NCBI RefSeq assembly: GCF_014279995.1
Contig: NZ_CP047935.1
Span: 3,183,494-3,247,493, forward strand
Origin: Synechococcus sp. BIOS-E4-1
Lineage (GTDB): Bacteria > Cyanobacteriota > Cyanobacteriia > PCC-6307 > Cyanobiaceae
Direction of reading: 5' to 3'
Length of the DNA: 64,000 nucleotides
Shown in pieces: positions 46,156 through 55,270 of this stretch. The stretch's first letter is position 1, and each line of letters starts with the position of its first letter. The notes under the pieces were generated by a model that worked only from the letters and a program-made list of their open reading frames with translations, did not search any database and was not told where the DNA came from. The position numbers and the translations under genes are program-made.

Positions 46156-46988
46156 CGGCAACAATCCTCGGCTGGCATAACGGCGAGTGGGGCAGTGCCG
46201 ATGACCTGCGAATGCCGCTTACGGATCGAGGTCTGCAGCTTGCGGATGGATTGTTCGAGACAGTGCTGGTCCAGAACGGAAATGCCCAGCTGCTGAGTGA
46301 ACATCTGCAGCGGTGGCGGCGCGGCGCATCACTGCTCGGAATGGCAGCTCCTCCTGCTCGCCCCTGGCTAGAGCAACTAACTGATGAAGCCATCTCTCGA
46401 GCAGGCCTGAACACCGCCGCTACTGCAGGGGCGATGCGTCTCAACTGGAGCCGCGGCAGCAGCGCTGGCCGAGGAATCGGCTTAGCAACCGGTGATCCAG
46501 ATCCAACTCAGCACCGCTTCTGGCTCACCCTTCAACCCCATCAGCTGAATTTTGAACCCGCTCAGGCCTGGATCAGTGTTCAGGAACAACGCAACGTCAA
46601 CAGTGTTCTCAGTCGTTGCAAAACACTCGCCTACGGTCAGGCGATTCAGGCCAGGCGGGAAGTGCAGGCGCGGGGAGCAGAACTGGCCCTGCTGCGCAAC
46701 ACAACTGGTGATCTCTGCTGCGGCGACAGCTCCAACCTGCTGGTGAAACGACAAGGCGCCTGGATCACCCCACCGCTGAGCAGCGGTTGCCTGCCAGGTG
46801 TGATGCGAGCCAAAGCACTGGAACAGAGACTCATCAAAGAGACGACGATCGGTCCGGAGCTGAGAGCCAATGACCAGGCGCTATTGATCAACAGCCTGGG
46901 CTGCATATCACTGAACAGCGTAAACGGAATGGACCTGGATCCATATCCCGAGCCAGAACAGCTGTGGCAACAGCTGCTCGATGGCTGA
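46152..46988 (+). CDS. pabC: Aminodeoxychorismate lyase-like PLP class IV protein
   Basis: A 278-residue class IV aminotransferase-fold protein with MPLTDRGLQLADGLFETVLV at 18-37 (the DRG loop), the PLP lysine in SRCKTLAYGQAI near 155-166, and CGDSSNLLVKRQGAWITPPL. It releases pyruvate from aminodeoxychorismate to give p-aminobenzoate. Branched-chain aminotransferases share the fold; the placement after pabB with an ATGA overlap is the reason for the pabC call. Confidence 0.85.
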   Translation: MTATILGWHNGEWGSADDLRMPLTDRGLQLADGLFETVLVQNGNAQLLSEHLQRWRRGASLLGMAAPPARPWLEQLTDEAISRAGLNTAATAGAMRLNWSRGSSAGRGIGLATGDPDPTQHRFWLTLQPHQLNFEPAQAWISVQEQRNVNSVLSRCKTLAYGQAIQARREVQARGAELALLRNTTGDLCCGDSSNLLVKRQGAWITPPLSSGCLPGVMRAKALEQRLIKETTIGPELRANDQALLINSLGCISLNSVNGMDLDPYPEPEQLWQQLLDG

Positions 46989-47002
46989 AGCAGAACTGGC
47001 TT

Positions 47003-47824
47003 TCAGGCAAGCACCGTGTCGTTGTCCTGCAACCCTGGGATATAGCGCAGCACAGCCGCCGACCAACCCTCGCCATGGGGTGCAGGCGCCAGTTGATAAC
47101 GACCCTCGGCCACTCCGTTCTTCAGCTCGGGATGCGGTCCGGTCGGTCCTGGAACCACCACAGCACAGTCGCCGGCATCCAGCAGTGGCAGGTCGTTGGG
47201 CGAATCGCCCAGAGCCAGCACCTTCACGTCCGGAACTCCCTGGCGTTGTTTGAGGGTCTTCAGTGCCTGGCCCTTGCTGACGCCAGCACCCAGCAGATGA
47301 CCGAGACGATTGCCCTGCACCACGCCCAGCTGGCGCATCGCAGCCAGCCCCTGAAGTCGATGGCGAGATTCAGGGGTCTTCGGCGGAACGAAGGGAACAC
47401 TGCACTGACGGCGCTGTGCTTGCCGTAAGGCCTCACCACTGAGGCCTAAAAGTCGATCAGCCTCGCTTTCACTGAGATCGTCCAAAGCCTGGAGCGGTTC
47501 GCCGAGCTCACGCTCAAGATCAGCAAGTTGCGGTCTGAGCTGTCTCCAGGATGGACCTAAGTCATGGTGCCAAAGCTCACCAGTCGCGGATTCTCCATAG
47601 ATGGCTCCACCATTCTCGACGATGAACGGATCGTGCAGATCCGCCAACTCACGAAAGCGGAGCACCTCCTCTGCCGTCTTGCTCGTGCAGGGGATCACAG
47701 GAATGCCATGACGCTGCAGACAAAGAATCACGTCCATCGCGGCGGACCAGTCGTAATGATGATCCATGAGCGTGCCATCGAGATCAGTCACAACCCACCA
47801 GTTGGAGTGTGGAGTCACCGTCAT
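47003..47824 (-). CDS. gpgP: Glucosyl-3-phosphoglycerate (or mannosyl-) phosphatase, HAD-IIB
   Basis: A 273-residue HAD phosphatase with the DxD motif at VVTDLDGTLMDHHYDW (13-28), PCTSKTAEEVLRFRELADL and GDSPNDLPLLDAGD (motif IV). This branch dephosphorylates glucosyl- or mannosyl-3-phosphoglycerate to the compatible solute. It overlaps by four bases the GH13_18 phosphorylase gene, and the gpgS gene is divergent just upstream of that. The glucosyl form is preferred because the synthase here looks like GpgS. Confidence 0.88.
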   Translation of the reverse strand: MTVTPHSNWWVVTDLDGTLMDHHYDWSAAMDVILCLQRHGIPVIPCTSKTAEEVLRFRELADLHDPFIVENGGAIYGESATGELWHHDLGPSWRQLRPQLADLERELGEPLQALDDLSESEADRLLGLSGEALRQAQRRQCSVPFVPPKTPESRHRLQGLAAMRQLGVVQGNRLGHLLGAGVSKGQALKTLKQRQGVPDVKVLALGDSPNDLPLLDAGDCAVVVPGPTGPHPELKNGVAEGRYQLAPAPHGEGWSAAVLRYIPGLQDNDTVLA

Positions 47825-49551
47825 GGCTGCACCAGCCAGAGCACGGCATACGGCTCCAGTGAATGTCTCCTCCGCGGCGCGAACTGCTGATCAGTGAGGC
47901 GATCGACCCAGACCCGATCATCTCGACCGCCCAGAACGGTGGGATCAAACGTGAGGCGAGAGGCTGTGAAATTGTGGACAGCCACCAGAGTGTGGCCCTG
48001 ATGGGAGCAGCGAAGGACGACACGATCCACGCGATCCACACTGAGCACATCCAAAACGCTGTCCGGATGCAGTGCAGGCAGCTCAGCCCGCAGCGTAAGC
48101 GCATGGCGCAGAGCCCTCAACACAGCGGTGGCATCACTATCGGGATCATCAAGGCGCCGCTCCAGAGCCGCTGCTTTGAATTGAGGACGGTTGAGATCCC
48201 TGCGATGACCACTTTGACGAAAGCGAGCCAGATCGTTTGGACTGGCCAGCAAAGCTGGTAAATAAAAAGCGGGAATGCCAGGAAGCACCAACTTCAGCAT
48301 TTCGGTGAGCAGAAAACGCTGGCGCTGAAGATGAGCTGGGTCGAGACCGCCATCGGCCATGGCGCTCCACCAGCTGATGTTGATCTCATAGGGAACGTCC
48401 TCCCCATCAGCGAGACGACGATGACTCACCAAGCCACCTCGCTGCTCACAGGCAATCAGCAGATTCAACAAACGCCGCTGGGGCATCAGTCCCTCCAGTG
48501 GCCTTAACCCCACACCGTCATGGCAGGCCGTGAAGTTGAGCAATGCAGTGGAGTTTGGCAGTTGGGGCCAGCGCGAGAGCCAGCGATTGAGCAAATCAGC
48601 AGAACCGCTCATCGCGGCCTCCATTAACAGGGGAGGAAGCGGGAAGTTGTAGGCGAGATGGGCTTCCCGACCACTTCGTAAGTAAGAGAGGTTCTCCTCC
48701 TCCGGAACATTCGTCTCCGTCACCACTACGCCTCGACCCGCACAGGCATGCGTGAGCAGATGACGCAGCACCTCAACGAGCCGATGAACCTGAGGACGGT
48801 GAATGCAGGAAGTATTCGGCTCCTTCCAGACGAAGCCAACAGCATCGAGTCGAATCCAGCGCACACCATGGGCGAGCTTCTGCTTCAACAAACGCGTGAA
48901 GCCCAGCAGAACTTCAGGACAACGCCAATCCAGATCAACCTGATCCGGTCCGAATGTGGTCCACACCTGACGCTGACCCCCAGAGCTCTGCAGATGGGTG
49001 AATAGCGCTGAACTACGAGGGCGGACCACGTCGTCCCAGCAGGGATCAGGGGCAGCCTCAAGCACACAGGAGCAACCAGGCTGCTCATCTCGCAGAAACT
49101 GACGGACCCACGGATGGGAGGCAGAAACATGGTTGAGCACCAGATCCGCCATCAAGCAACGCCCCTCTGCCAACGCAGCAAGGTCAGTCCAGTCGCCATG
49201 ACGTGACTCCAACTGCTCATGACTCGAAACGGCAAACCCCCCATCACTGGTGGACTCAAGAAACGGAAGCACATGAATCACAGGTGCAAAAACCTGCAGA
49301 TGGCGGTTCACAAAGCTGCGAAGCCCCTGCAATCCAGGTTTTGCATCATCGACGACAGAATCCGCATAGGTGATCAACACCACATCGTCTCCGTTCCAGC
49401 AGTGATTCGCGACTGCCGGGTCGGCATGTGCTGAAGCCGGTCCGAGAATTTGCAGCAATTGCGACGACAACTCTTGGAGATCGACGGAAGAATTACTGAG
49501 GTAGAGATCTCCTAGCAGGGTTCGCAGCGTTTGATCGCGCGGAGGCTGCAT
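47821..49551 (-). CDS. GH13_18 phosphorylase, probable glucosylglycerate or sucrose phosphorylase
   Basis: A 576-residue GH13 enzyme with the catalytic nucleophile in WIRLDAVGFVWKE, the acid/base in VTETNVPEEENLSYL and the third acid in TACHDGVGLRP. These fit the sucrose-phosphorylase subfamily. Being between gpgP and gpgS, it most likely phosphorolyses glucosylglycerate to glucose-1-phosphate and glycerate, recovering the solute. Sucrose or glucosylglycerol remain alternatives. Length is somewhat longer than sucrose phosphorylase (about 490). Confidence 0.82.
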   Translation of the reverse strand: MQPPRDQTLRTLLGDLYLSNSSVDLQELSSQLLQILGPASAHADPAVANHCWNGDDVVLITYADSVVDDAKPGLQGLRSFVNRHLQVFAPVIHVLPFLESTSDGGFAVSSHEQLESRHGDWTDLAALAEGRCLMADLVLNHVSASHPWVRQFLRDEQPGCSCVLEAAPDPCWDDVVRPRSSALFTHLQSSGGQRQVWTTFGPDQVDLDWRCPEVLLGFTRLLKQKLAHGVRWIRLDAVGFVWKEPNTSCIHRPQVHRLVEVLRHLLTHACAGRGVVVTETNVPEEENLSYLRSGREAHLAYNFPLPPLLMEAAMSGSADLLNRWLSRWPQLPNSTALLNFTACHDGVGLRPLEGLMPQRRLLNLLIACEQRGGLVSHRRLADGEDVPYEINISWWSAMADGGLDPAHLQRQRFLLTEMLKLVLPGIPAFYLPALLASPNDLARFRQSGHRRDLNRPQFKAAALERRLDDPDSDATAVLRALRHALTLRAELPALHPDSVLDVLSVDRVDRVVLRCSHQGHTLVAVHNFTASRLTFDPTVLGGRDDRVWVDRLTDQQFAPRRRHSLEPYAVLWLVQP

Positions 49552-49620
49552 CAGGTTCCACCAGAACGTCGTTCAGGTATGGAACAGGTTCTTCTCCTCT
49601 GTTGTCGCATCGAACACCGC

Positions 49621-50916
49621 ATGGATTTTCAGCAAAGCCTGATCACCACGGTTCATGATTACAGCCTTGGCAATCTCGACGCCATCGACTTCAACAAGGA
49701 GCTGCGGCAAAGGCCTACCGCCCTGCTGATTCCTTGCCTGATGGAGGAATTCAAGCGGCCGGCCCTGAGCCTGATTCGCGACACACTATCGACGCTCACA
49801 GGACTATCCAGCCTGGTGATTGCCCTCTCCGCCGACAGCATCGACGACGTCAATGCAGCCGAAGCCTTCTTTGCAAACATGCCTTTCCAAGTGCAGGTGC
49901 ACTGGACCAACGGCCCTGCTGTGCAGGACGTGCTCTCCTCCATGGCCAGCCTGGGGCTGGATCTGACGGGCCCACCCGGCAAAGGCTGGGCTGTCTGGCA
50001 AGGTCTGGGAGTGGCCTGCCAGCAGGCGGAAGTGATCGGCTTGTTTGACGCAGACATCCGCACCTTTGGTTCCGGCTATCCGGAGCGAATGCTGCGACCA
50101 CTGCTCAACCCATCCCATGGAATGGCCTATGTGAAGGCCTTCTACAGCCGACTCTCCTTAGAGACACAGGCGCTGCAGGGGCGCGCCACACGACTGTTCG
50201 TCGGCCCCTTACTGGCAAGCCTGGAACAGATTTTCGGCGCACTGCCCTACCTCCGCTACATCCAGACCTTCCGTTATCCACTGGCTGGTGAATTCGCTTT
50301 CACGCGCGACCTGGCGATGAACCTGCGGATCCCTTCCGACTGGGGACTGGAGATGGGACTGCTCTCCGAGGTTTATCGACACGTTGCACCCAGCCGGATC
50401 ACGCAGGTGGATCTGGGGTTGTTTGATCACAAGCACAAAAGCCTGGGAAACAAACCAGACGAAGGCCTGCAACGCATGGCCAGCGAAATCTTCTGCACCG
50501 TGCTGCGCAGCCTGATGGAACACGAAGGCTGCGTGATGTCGATGGATCAACTGCCCACACTGGAGGTGCTTTACCGGCGTGTCGGAGAAGACAGAGTGCG
50601 TCAATTCGGGCTCGACTCCGCCATTAACCGTCTTCCCTATGACCGTCATGGCGAGGAGCTTGCTTTACACCGGTTTGCAGACCTGCTGCGCCCAAGCCTG
50701 AGCGGTCTGCTGGCTTCTCCGATCGCCCATCAGCTCCCCAGCTGGTCGCGACTGAACAGCTGTAATCCATCCTTTGCAATGGATTTGGCAACAGCTGGCA
50801 GAGTCGGGCGCCAGTCACCGAGCTACACACCCAGCGCCATCAGGCTCAGACGACCGAACCATTCACCAGCAAGACACGAAGATCAGGCCAAAGCAGCAAC
50901 AACCGCAGCAGCGTGA
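49621..50916 (+). CDS. gpgS: Glucosyl-3-phosphoglycerate synthase
   Basis: A 431-residue GT-A glycosyltransferase (GT81-type). The sugar-nucleotide and metal motif is DAD in EVIGLFDADIRTFGSGYP. A conserved C-terminal half (FKRPAL, LAGEFAF, DWGLEMGLLSEVYR, DLGLFDHKHKSL) follows. It joins glucose from NDP-glucose to 3-phosphoglycerate. The start MDFQQSLITTVHDYSLGN is chosen by family-like N-terminus; an ATG at 49579 is possible. It is divergent from the phosphorylase gene. Marine cyanobacteria make glucosylglycerate, especially when nitrogen is scarce. Confidence 0.92.
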   Translation: MDFQQSLITTVHDYSLGNLDAIDFNKELRQRPTALLIPCLMEEFKRPALSLIRDTLSTLTGLSSLVIALSADSIDDVNAAEAFFANMPFQVQVHWTNGPAVQDVLSSMASLGLDLTGPPGKGWAVWQGLGVACQQAEVIGLFDADIRTFGSGYPERMLRPLLNPSHGMAYVKAFYSRLSLETQALQGRATRLFVGPLLASLEQIFGALPYLRYIQTFRYPLAGEFAFTRDLAMNLRIPSDWGLEMGLLSEVYRHVAPSRITQVDLGLFDHKHKSLGNKPDEGLQRMASEIFCTVLRSLMEHEGCVMSMDQLPTLEVLYRRVGEDRVRQFGLDSAINRLPYDRHGEELALHRFADLLRPSLSGLLASPIAHQLPSWSRLNSCNPSFAMDLATAGRVGRQSPSYTPSAIRLRRPNHSPARHEDQAKAATTAAA

Positions 50917-50965
50917 GGCTGACCGTGAAGCAAGACCTTTCTTGCCAATCAGTGAACAGAAGATA

Positions 50966-51115
50966 ATGGGTGTTACACAGCGAACTGTAAGCAATGTTGC
51001 GACAACTACCAAATCGAAGGATTTGGTATCAAGCGCGCAAAATTGGAATATTGCCGAGGCTGCTTTTGTGACGAATCAGACATTTGACCTGTCAGATTTT
51101 GACGACATTGGATGA
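50966..51115 (+). CDS. Small hypothetical protein coupled to DUF1830 gene
   Basis: A 49-residue ORF starting MGVTQRTVSNVATTTKSKD, with a polar N-terminal half and an acidic end (NQTFDLSDFDDIG). Its TGA overlaps the ATG of the DUF1830 gene (ATGA), a strong sign that both are translated. There is no membrane segment and no recognised family. AT content is higher than in the gpgS gene before it. The role is presumably tied to the DUF1830 protein. Confidence 0.55.
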   Translation: MGVTQRTVSNVATTTKSKDLVSSAQNWNIAEAAFVTNQTFDLSDFDDIG

Positions 51116-51378
51116 ATGAGTTTTCCAACAAGATGATCGAATGCGTGTACCGCAACAACACCAACAAGATGGTGATTATGAAGTGCATTGGGGAATCGCA
51201 CTTTTACCTGGAAAAGGTTGTCATGCCCAAAGAGATGTTCTGGTTTCAAGCCCCACAAGAGGCTCGGTTGGAGCTCTGGCTGATGTCGCCACAAGGCCAG
51301 ATGCTGGATGTACGAGCCTATGCAGCCGACTACGCGATGGACAATGATCAAATCCCCGAATCAGCGATGGCAAGTTAA
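51112..51378 (+). CDS. DUF1830 family protein
   Basis: An 88-residue cyanobacterial protein with the DUF1830 pattern: IECVYRNNTNKMVIMKCIGE, then FYLEKVVMPKEMFWFQAPQEARLELW. It is a small, probably beta-rich soluble domain with a conserved Cys11 and a PxExxxFxA turn. Its function is unknown in the whole family. It overlaps by four bases the 49-residue ORF upstream and is convergent with urtE. Confidence 0.85.
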   Translation: MNEFSNKMIECVYRNNTNKMVIMKCIGESHFYLEKVVMPKEMFWFQAPQEARLELWLMSPQGQMLDVRAYAADYAMDNDQIPESAMAS

Positions 51379-51406
51379 TGGAGGCCAATGCCATTGAACT
51401 CTTTGA

Positions 51407-52117
51407 TCAAACACTGAGAAACTGATCAACGACTGATTGACTCAGCTCTTGCGTTGGGCCACTGGCAACAATGCCGCCACGTTGCATGGCGTAATAACGA
51501 TCTGCCTGACGAACAAAGTGCAAATGCTGTTCCACCAGCAAGACACTGATTCCAGCCTGGGAAATGATCTGTCGCACTGCCGATTCGATATTAGAAACGA
51601 TATTGGGCTGGATCCCTTCGGTGGGTTCATCCAGTAGGAGCAATTTGGGTTTTCCAAGCAGCGCGCGTGCAATCGCCAATTGCTGTTGCTGACCACCACT
51701 GAGGTCCCCACCCTTGCGAGTAAGGAAATCCCTCAGAATCGGGAACAAGTCGTAAACGAAGGGATCAATCCCTCGTTGGCGGTCCAGACCTCCCGGCAGC
51801 GCCTCCATACCGAGCATGAGGTTCTCCTCAACTGTGAGCTGCGGAATGATTTCGCGTCCCTGAGGCACATAACCCAAACCAGCATGCGCCCGCTGATGCG
51901 GAGCCTGACGATCGAGGGGGATGCCGTTGAAAACGATCTCACCACGACGTGGTCGCAGTAACCCGATCAGAGATTTGAGCAAGGTCGTTTTGCCGACCCC
52001 GTTGCGACCAATCAGACAAACCATCTCACCAGCCTTTACGGTTAGATCGACATCGCGAAGAATGTGACTCTCCCCGTAGTAGGTGTTCAGACCGCGCATT
52101 TCCAAAAGCGTTGTCAT
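51407..52117 (-). CDS. urtE: Urea ABC transporter ATP-binding protein UrtE
   Basis: A 236-residue ATPase with Walker A GRNGVGKTT (about 38-46), DLSGGQQQQLAIARALL and Walker B LLLLDEPTEGIQPNI. It closely fits the LivF/UrtE group, in which TEGIQPNIV is typical of UrtE. It is the last gene of urtABCDE and overlaps urtD by four bases. It powers high-affinity urea uptake. Confidence 0.95.
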   Translation of the reverse strand: MTTLLEMRGLNTYYGESHILRDVDLTVKAGEMVCLIGRNGVGKTTLLKSLIGLLRPRRGEIVFNGIPLDRQAPHQRAHAGLGYVPQGREIIPQLTVEENLMLGMEALPGGLDRQRGIDPFVYDLFPILRDFLTRKGGDLSGGQQQQLAIARALLGKPKLLLLDEPTEGIQPNIVSNIESAVRQIISQAGISVLLVEQHLHFVRQADRYYAMQRGGIVASGPTQELSQSVVDQFLSV

Positions 52118-52887
52118 CCGTTGTCCTCCTCTGTGGTTCCGAGATAGACCTCAATCACACGTGGATCGGCCTGCACCTGATCCATCGTTCCTTCACAAAG
52201 CACATGCCCCTGGTGCAACACCGTCACTGGGCTCTCCAAACGACGGATGAATTCCATGTCGTGCTCGATCACCAGCACGGTGTGATCCCCAGCTAATGAC
52301 TTGAGCAGATCTGCGGTGAGATCAGTCTCCTCATCAGTCAGACCAGCAACCGGTTCATCCACCAGCAAGAGATCGGGATCCTGGCCAACAAGCATGGCAA
52401 TCTCTAGCCACTGCTTTTGACCATGCGACAACGAACCGGCAACCCAGTCTGCTCGGTTTTGCAGGTTGACGATACTCATCAAGTGATGCACCTGATCCCT
52501 CTTGCTGGCATTCAGGCCGCCAACCAGCAGCGACCAGGGCTGCTTCGGCTGATTCACAGCCAGCACAAGGTTGTCCTGAACGCTCAAGTGTTCAAACACC
52601 CTTGGACTCTGGAACTTGCGACCGATGCCCATGCGAGCAATGCGGTGCTCTGGACGTCCCAGCAATGAACAGCCTTTGAAGACAACATCGCCTTCCGTTG
52701 GTGCCGTCTTGCCCGTAATCACATCAAGGAATGTGGTCTTGCCGGCGCCATTGGGGCCGATCACCGCCCGAAGTTCGCCAGGAGCCAGGCTGAGGTTGAG
52801 GTCTCTCAGAGCCAGAAAACCATCAAAGCTGACAGTGATCTGCTGCAGCTCCAACAGAGCTTCGCCTCCTGTTGAGAGCATGGTCAT
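52114..52887 (-). CDS. urtD: Urea ABC transporter ATP-binding protein UrtD
   Basis: A 257-residue ATPase of the LivG/UrtD type: Walker A GPNGAGKTTFLDVITGK (about 42-58), LSHGQKQWLEIAMLV (signature LSHGQ, typical of UrtD) and Walker B LLLVDEPVAGLTDEE. It starts four bases inside the end of urtC and overlaps urtE by four. It forms the ATPase pair with UrtE. Confidence 0.95.
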   Translation of the reverse strand: MTMLSTGGEALLELQQITVSFDGFLALRDLNLSLAPGELRAVIGPNGAGKTTFLDVITGKTAPTEGDVVFKGCSLLGRPEHRIARMGIGRKFQSPRVFEHLSVQDNLVLAVNQPKQPWSLLVGGLNASKRDQVHHLMSIVNLQNRADWVAGSLSHGQKQWLEIAMLVGQDPDLLLVDEPVAGLTDEETDLTADLLKSLAGDHTVLVIEHDMEFIRRLESPVTVLHQGHVLCEGTMDQVQADPRVIEVYLGTTEEDNG

Positions 52888-54011
52888 GGCTGCACCTCCT
52901 CCTGACCATCGAGCTCAAGCCTTGGATAAGTCGCACTAGGTCGAGAGAGTCCTACACGATTCAAAAGATTGCCTGGACCCTCCCCTCGGAACCAACCAAT
53001 CACCCCTTCCGGGAGCGCGGTCACCACGAGGATGAACAAACCGCCCTGAATGAAGAGCCAACTTTCAGGCATCGCCTCACTGACGAGACTCTTGGCGAAA
53101 TTAATTACCACAGCACCGAGAATCGCGCCCACCAGAGTTCCGCGACCTCCAACCGCAACCCAGATGACCATGTCAATCGACATGGGCACTTCCATGAACT
53201 GCGGCGACGCACTTCCCGACTGAACGGTGTAAAGCGCACCGCCAATGCCAGCCAATGCACCGGCGAGTCCAAACACAAACGTCTTGAACAACGTTGGGTT
53301 GTAGCCGGCAAAGCGCAATCGCGGTTCGTCATCACGGATCGCGATCAACACATCACCAAAACGACCACGCACCACCCACCGCAATAAAGCCCAGATCAGA
53401 ATCACCACCACAGCGGTGACCCAGAAGAACCAACGCTGCATCAAATCGGAGCCAACGTACTGGCCAAACAATTTCGTGGCCGGGGTTTGCAAACCGTTCG
53501 TGCCGTTGATCAGCTTCTGCTGGCCATTGAAAAAGTTGTAAAAAACAAGCAATGCTGCCTGAGTAAGGATCGAAAAGTAGACACCTTTGATCCGATTACG
53601 GAACACAAGGCCACCCAGCACAGCGGCAAGAATCCCGGGAATCAACCAGATCGCCATCAGCGCGAACCAAGGCGAGGCGAAGGGGTGCCAGAAAAATGGC
53701 AGCTCCTTGACGCCATAAAGACCAAAAAACTCAGGGATACCGTTGGGCAGATCACCTGCGTTGCTGAGCTGGAGGTACATCGCGGCGGCATAGCCACCGA
53801 GCGCAAAAAAGATGCCCTGACCAAGGCTGAGCAGACCGGTGAAACCCCAGATCAGATCGATCCCGAGAGCCACGATCGACAGAGACAGAAATCGTCCCAG
53901 CAAGTTGAGCCTGAACACAGGCAAGACAGCGGGCGCCGCCACGATCACGGCGATGATCAGCACCCACAAGCAGACGATCGTCCAGCGACGATGAGAAAAG
54001 GAAGAAAACAT
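52884..54011 (-). CDS. urtC: Urea ABC transporter permease UrtC
   Basis: A 375-residue permease of the LivM group with eight to ten membrane helices, a conserved GIFFALGGYAAAMYLQL near 65-81 and GDVLIAIRDDEPRLRFAGYN near 220-239, the coupling region. The C-terminus extends to a Gly/Pro-rich tail. It lies four bases after urtB and overlaps urtD. Confidence 0.95.
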   Translation of the reverse strand: MFSSFSHRRWTIVCLWVLIIAVIVAAPAVLPVFRLNLLGRFLSLSIVALGIDLIWGFTGLLSLGQGIFFALGGYAAAMYLQLSNAGDLPNGIPEFFGLYGVKELPFFWHPFASPWFALMAIWLIPGILAAVLGGLVFRNRIKGVYFSILTQAALLVFYNFFNGQQKLINGTNGLQTPATKLFGQYVGSDLMQRWFFWVTAVVVILIWALLRWVVRGRFGDVLIAIRDDEPRLRFAGYNPTLFKTFVFGLAGALAGIGGALYTVQSGSASPQFMEVPMSIDMVIWVAVGGRGTLVGAILGAVVINFAKSLVSEAMPESWLFIQGGLFILVVTALPEGVIGWFRGEGPGNLLNRVGLSRPSATYPRLELDGQEEVQP

Positions 54012-54014
54012 CGA

Positions 54015-55169
54015 TCAGACCTCCACCATGCGTCCCTTCTGCGGGAAAAGACCGGCAGGACGGAACTGGAGGAACACAACGATCAGAGCGAAAATCATCA
54101 CCTGAGCCATGCTCGTTGTGGCGAAAAAGCTCACCAACTGCTCCAGCGGTGCCGGCATCTCGGGCCAGAGCGTGAGCAAGCGACCAGCACCGATCAGATC
54201 CGTCAACAAACCGATTGAAAAGGAAGCAAGAACAGTGCCAAGCAGGTTTCCGACCCCACCCAGCACAACAACCATGAAACAACCAACGATGTAAGACGTC
54301 CCGACGTTGGGGCCAACCGACCCCAGCAGAGACACGGCCACTCCAGCCACTCCAGCGAGACCGGATCCGATGCCGAAGGTGAGCACGTCAACGGTGTCGG
54401 TGGGGATTCCGAGGCAATCACTCATCGAGCGGTTCTGGGTGACGGCACGGATGCGCATTCCCCAGACACTGCGATTCAAAAACAAGCTGACACCAACCAC
54501 CGCGAGAACGGTCATCACGATGATCACCAAGCGAGGGACAGGAAAGGTCAGGTCCATCCACTCAAGTCCGCCACGCATCCACTGCGGAGCCGTGACATCC
54601 ACATTGCGTGCATCCGCTCGAGCTATGCGGTTGATCTGCGAAGCCAGAACCCCTGCAAGACAAACCCCAAAACAGGCCGACAGAGCCCAGGAGCCAAAAC
54701 GAATCAAACGCGCACGCTTCGCGATCAACCACTGAGCGGGAAGCACCAACGGCAAACCAAATCCGCTCACCAGAGCGAGGACCAATCCTGCGGCATAAGC
54801 CATCGGCACACTGCGCACAAACTGCTGCAAAATCAGACTGACTCCCCAGGTAGCCAGCAGTGTTTCCAGAGGGCTGCCGTAAAGACGACGAATGACGGTT
54901 CGCTCTAAAAGGATGCCGACGACACCGCTGACGACAAAGGCCAGGGGAATCGCAATCAACACATAGACGTTGTAGAAGGGCTGCATTGCAGGCAGCTTGA
55001 AGATGAGCTGCACCACATAGGTCGTGTAGGCCCCGAGCATGATCAACTCACCATGGGCGAGGTTGATCACGCCCATCAGGCCAAACACAATCGCCAATCC
55101 AAGTGCAGCCATCAGCAGGACCGAACCGATGGCGACACCATTGAACAGGCTTTCAAAAAGCAGTTGCAC
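54015..55169 (-). CDS. urtB: Urea ABC transporter permease UrtB
   Basis: A 384-residue LivH-type permease. The start is set at the GTG giving MQLLFESLFNGVAIG; an upstream ATG at 55241 would add 24 residues of non-membrane sequence. Helices include LAHGELIMLGAYTTYVVQL near 42-60, the family hallmark. It is preceded by urtA with a 101-base gap from the chosen start and followed by urtC. It forms the channel with UrtC. Confidence 0.93.
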   Translation of the reverse strand: MQLLFESLFNGVAIGSVLLMAALGLAIVFGLMGVINLAHGELIMLGAYTTYVVQLIFKLPAMQPFYNVYVLIAIPLAFVVSGVVGILLERTVIRRLYGSPLETLLATWGVSLILQQFVRSVPMAYAAGLVLALVSGFGLPLVLPAQWLIAKRARLIRFGSWALSACFGVCLAGVLASQINRIARADARNVDVTAPQWMRGGLEWMDLTFPVPRLVIIVMTVLAVVGVSLFLNRSVWGMRIRAVTQNRSMSDCLGIPTDTVDVLTFGIGSGLAGVAGVAVSLLGSVGPNVGTSYIVGCFMVVVLGGVGNLLGTVLASFSIGLLTDLIGAGRLLTLWPEMPAPLEQLVSFFATTSMAQVMIFALIVVFLQFRPAGLFPQKGRMVEV

Positions 55170-55270
55170 GGAAGTCGGGACTGAAACAGTCGGTGGAACA
55201 ACAAAAGGAGGAGTCCCATGAGGAACTCCTCCAAAGACCAATCAGTGATCAGTCAATGAATGAAACTGAA

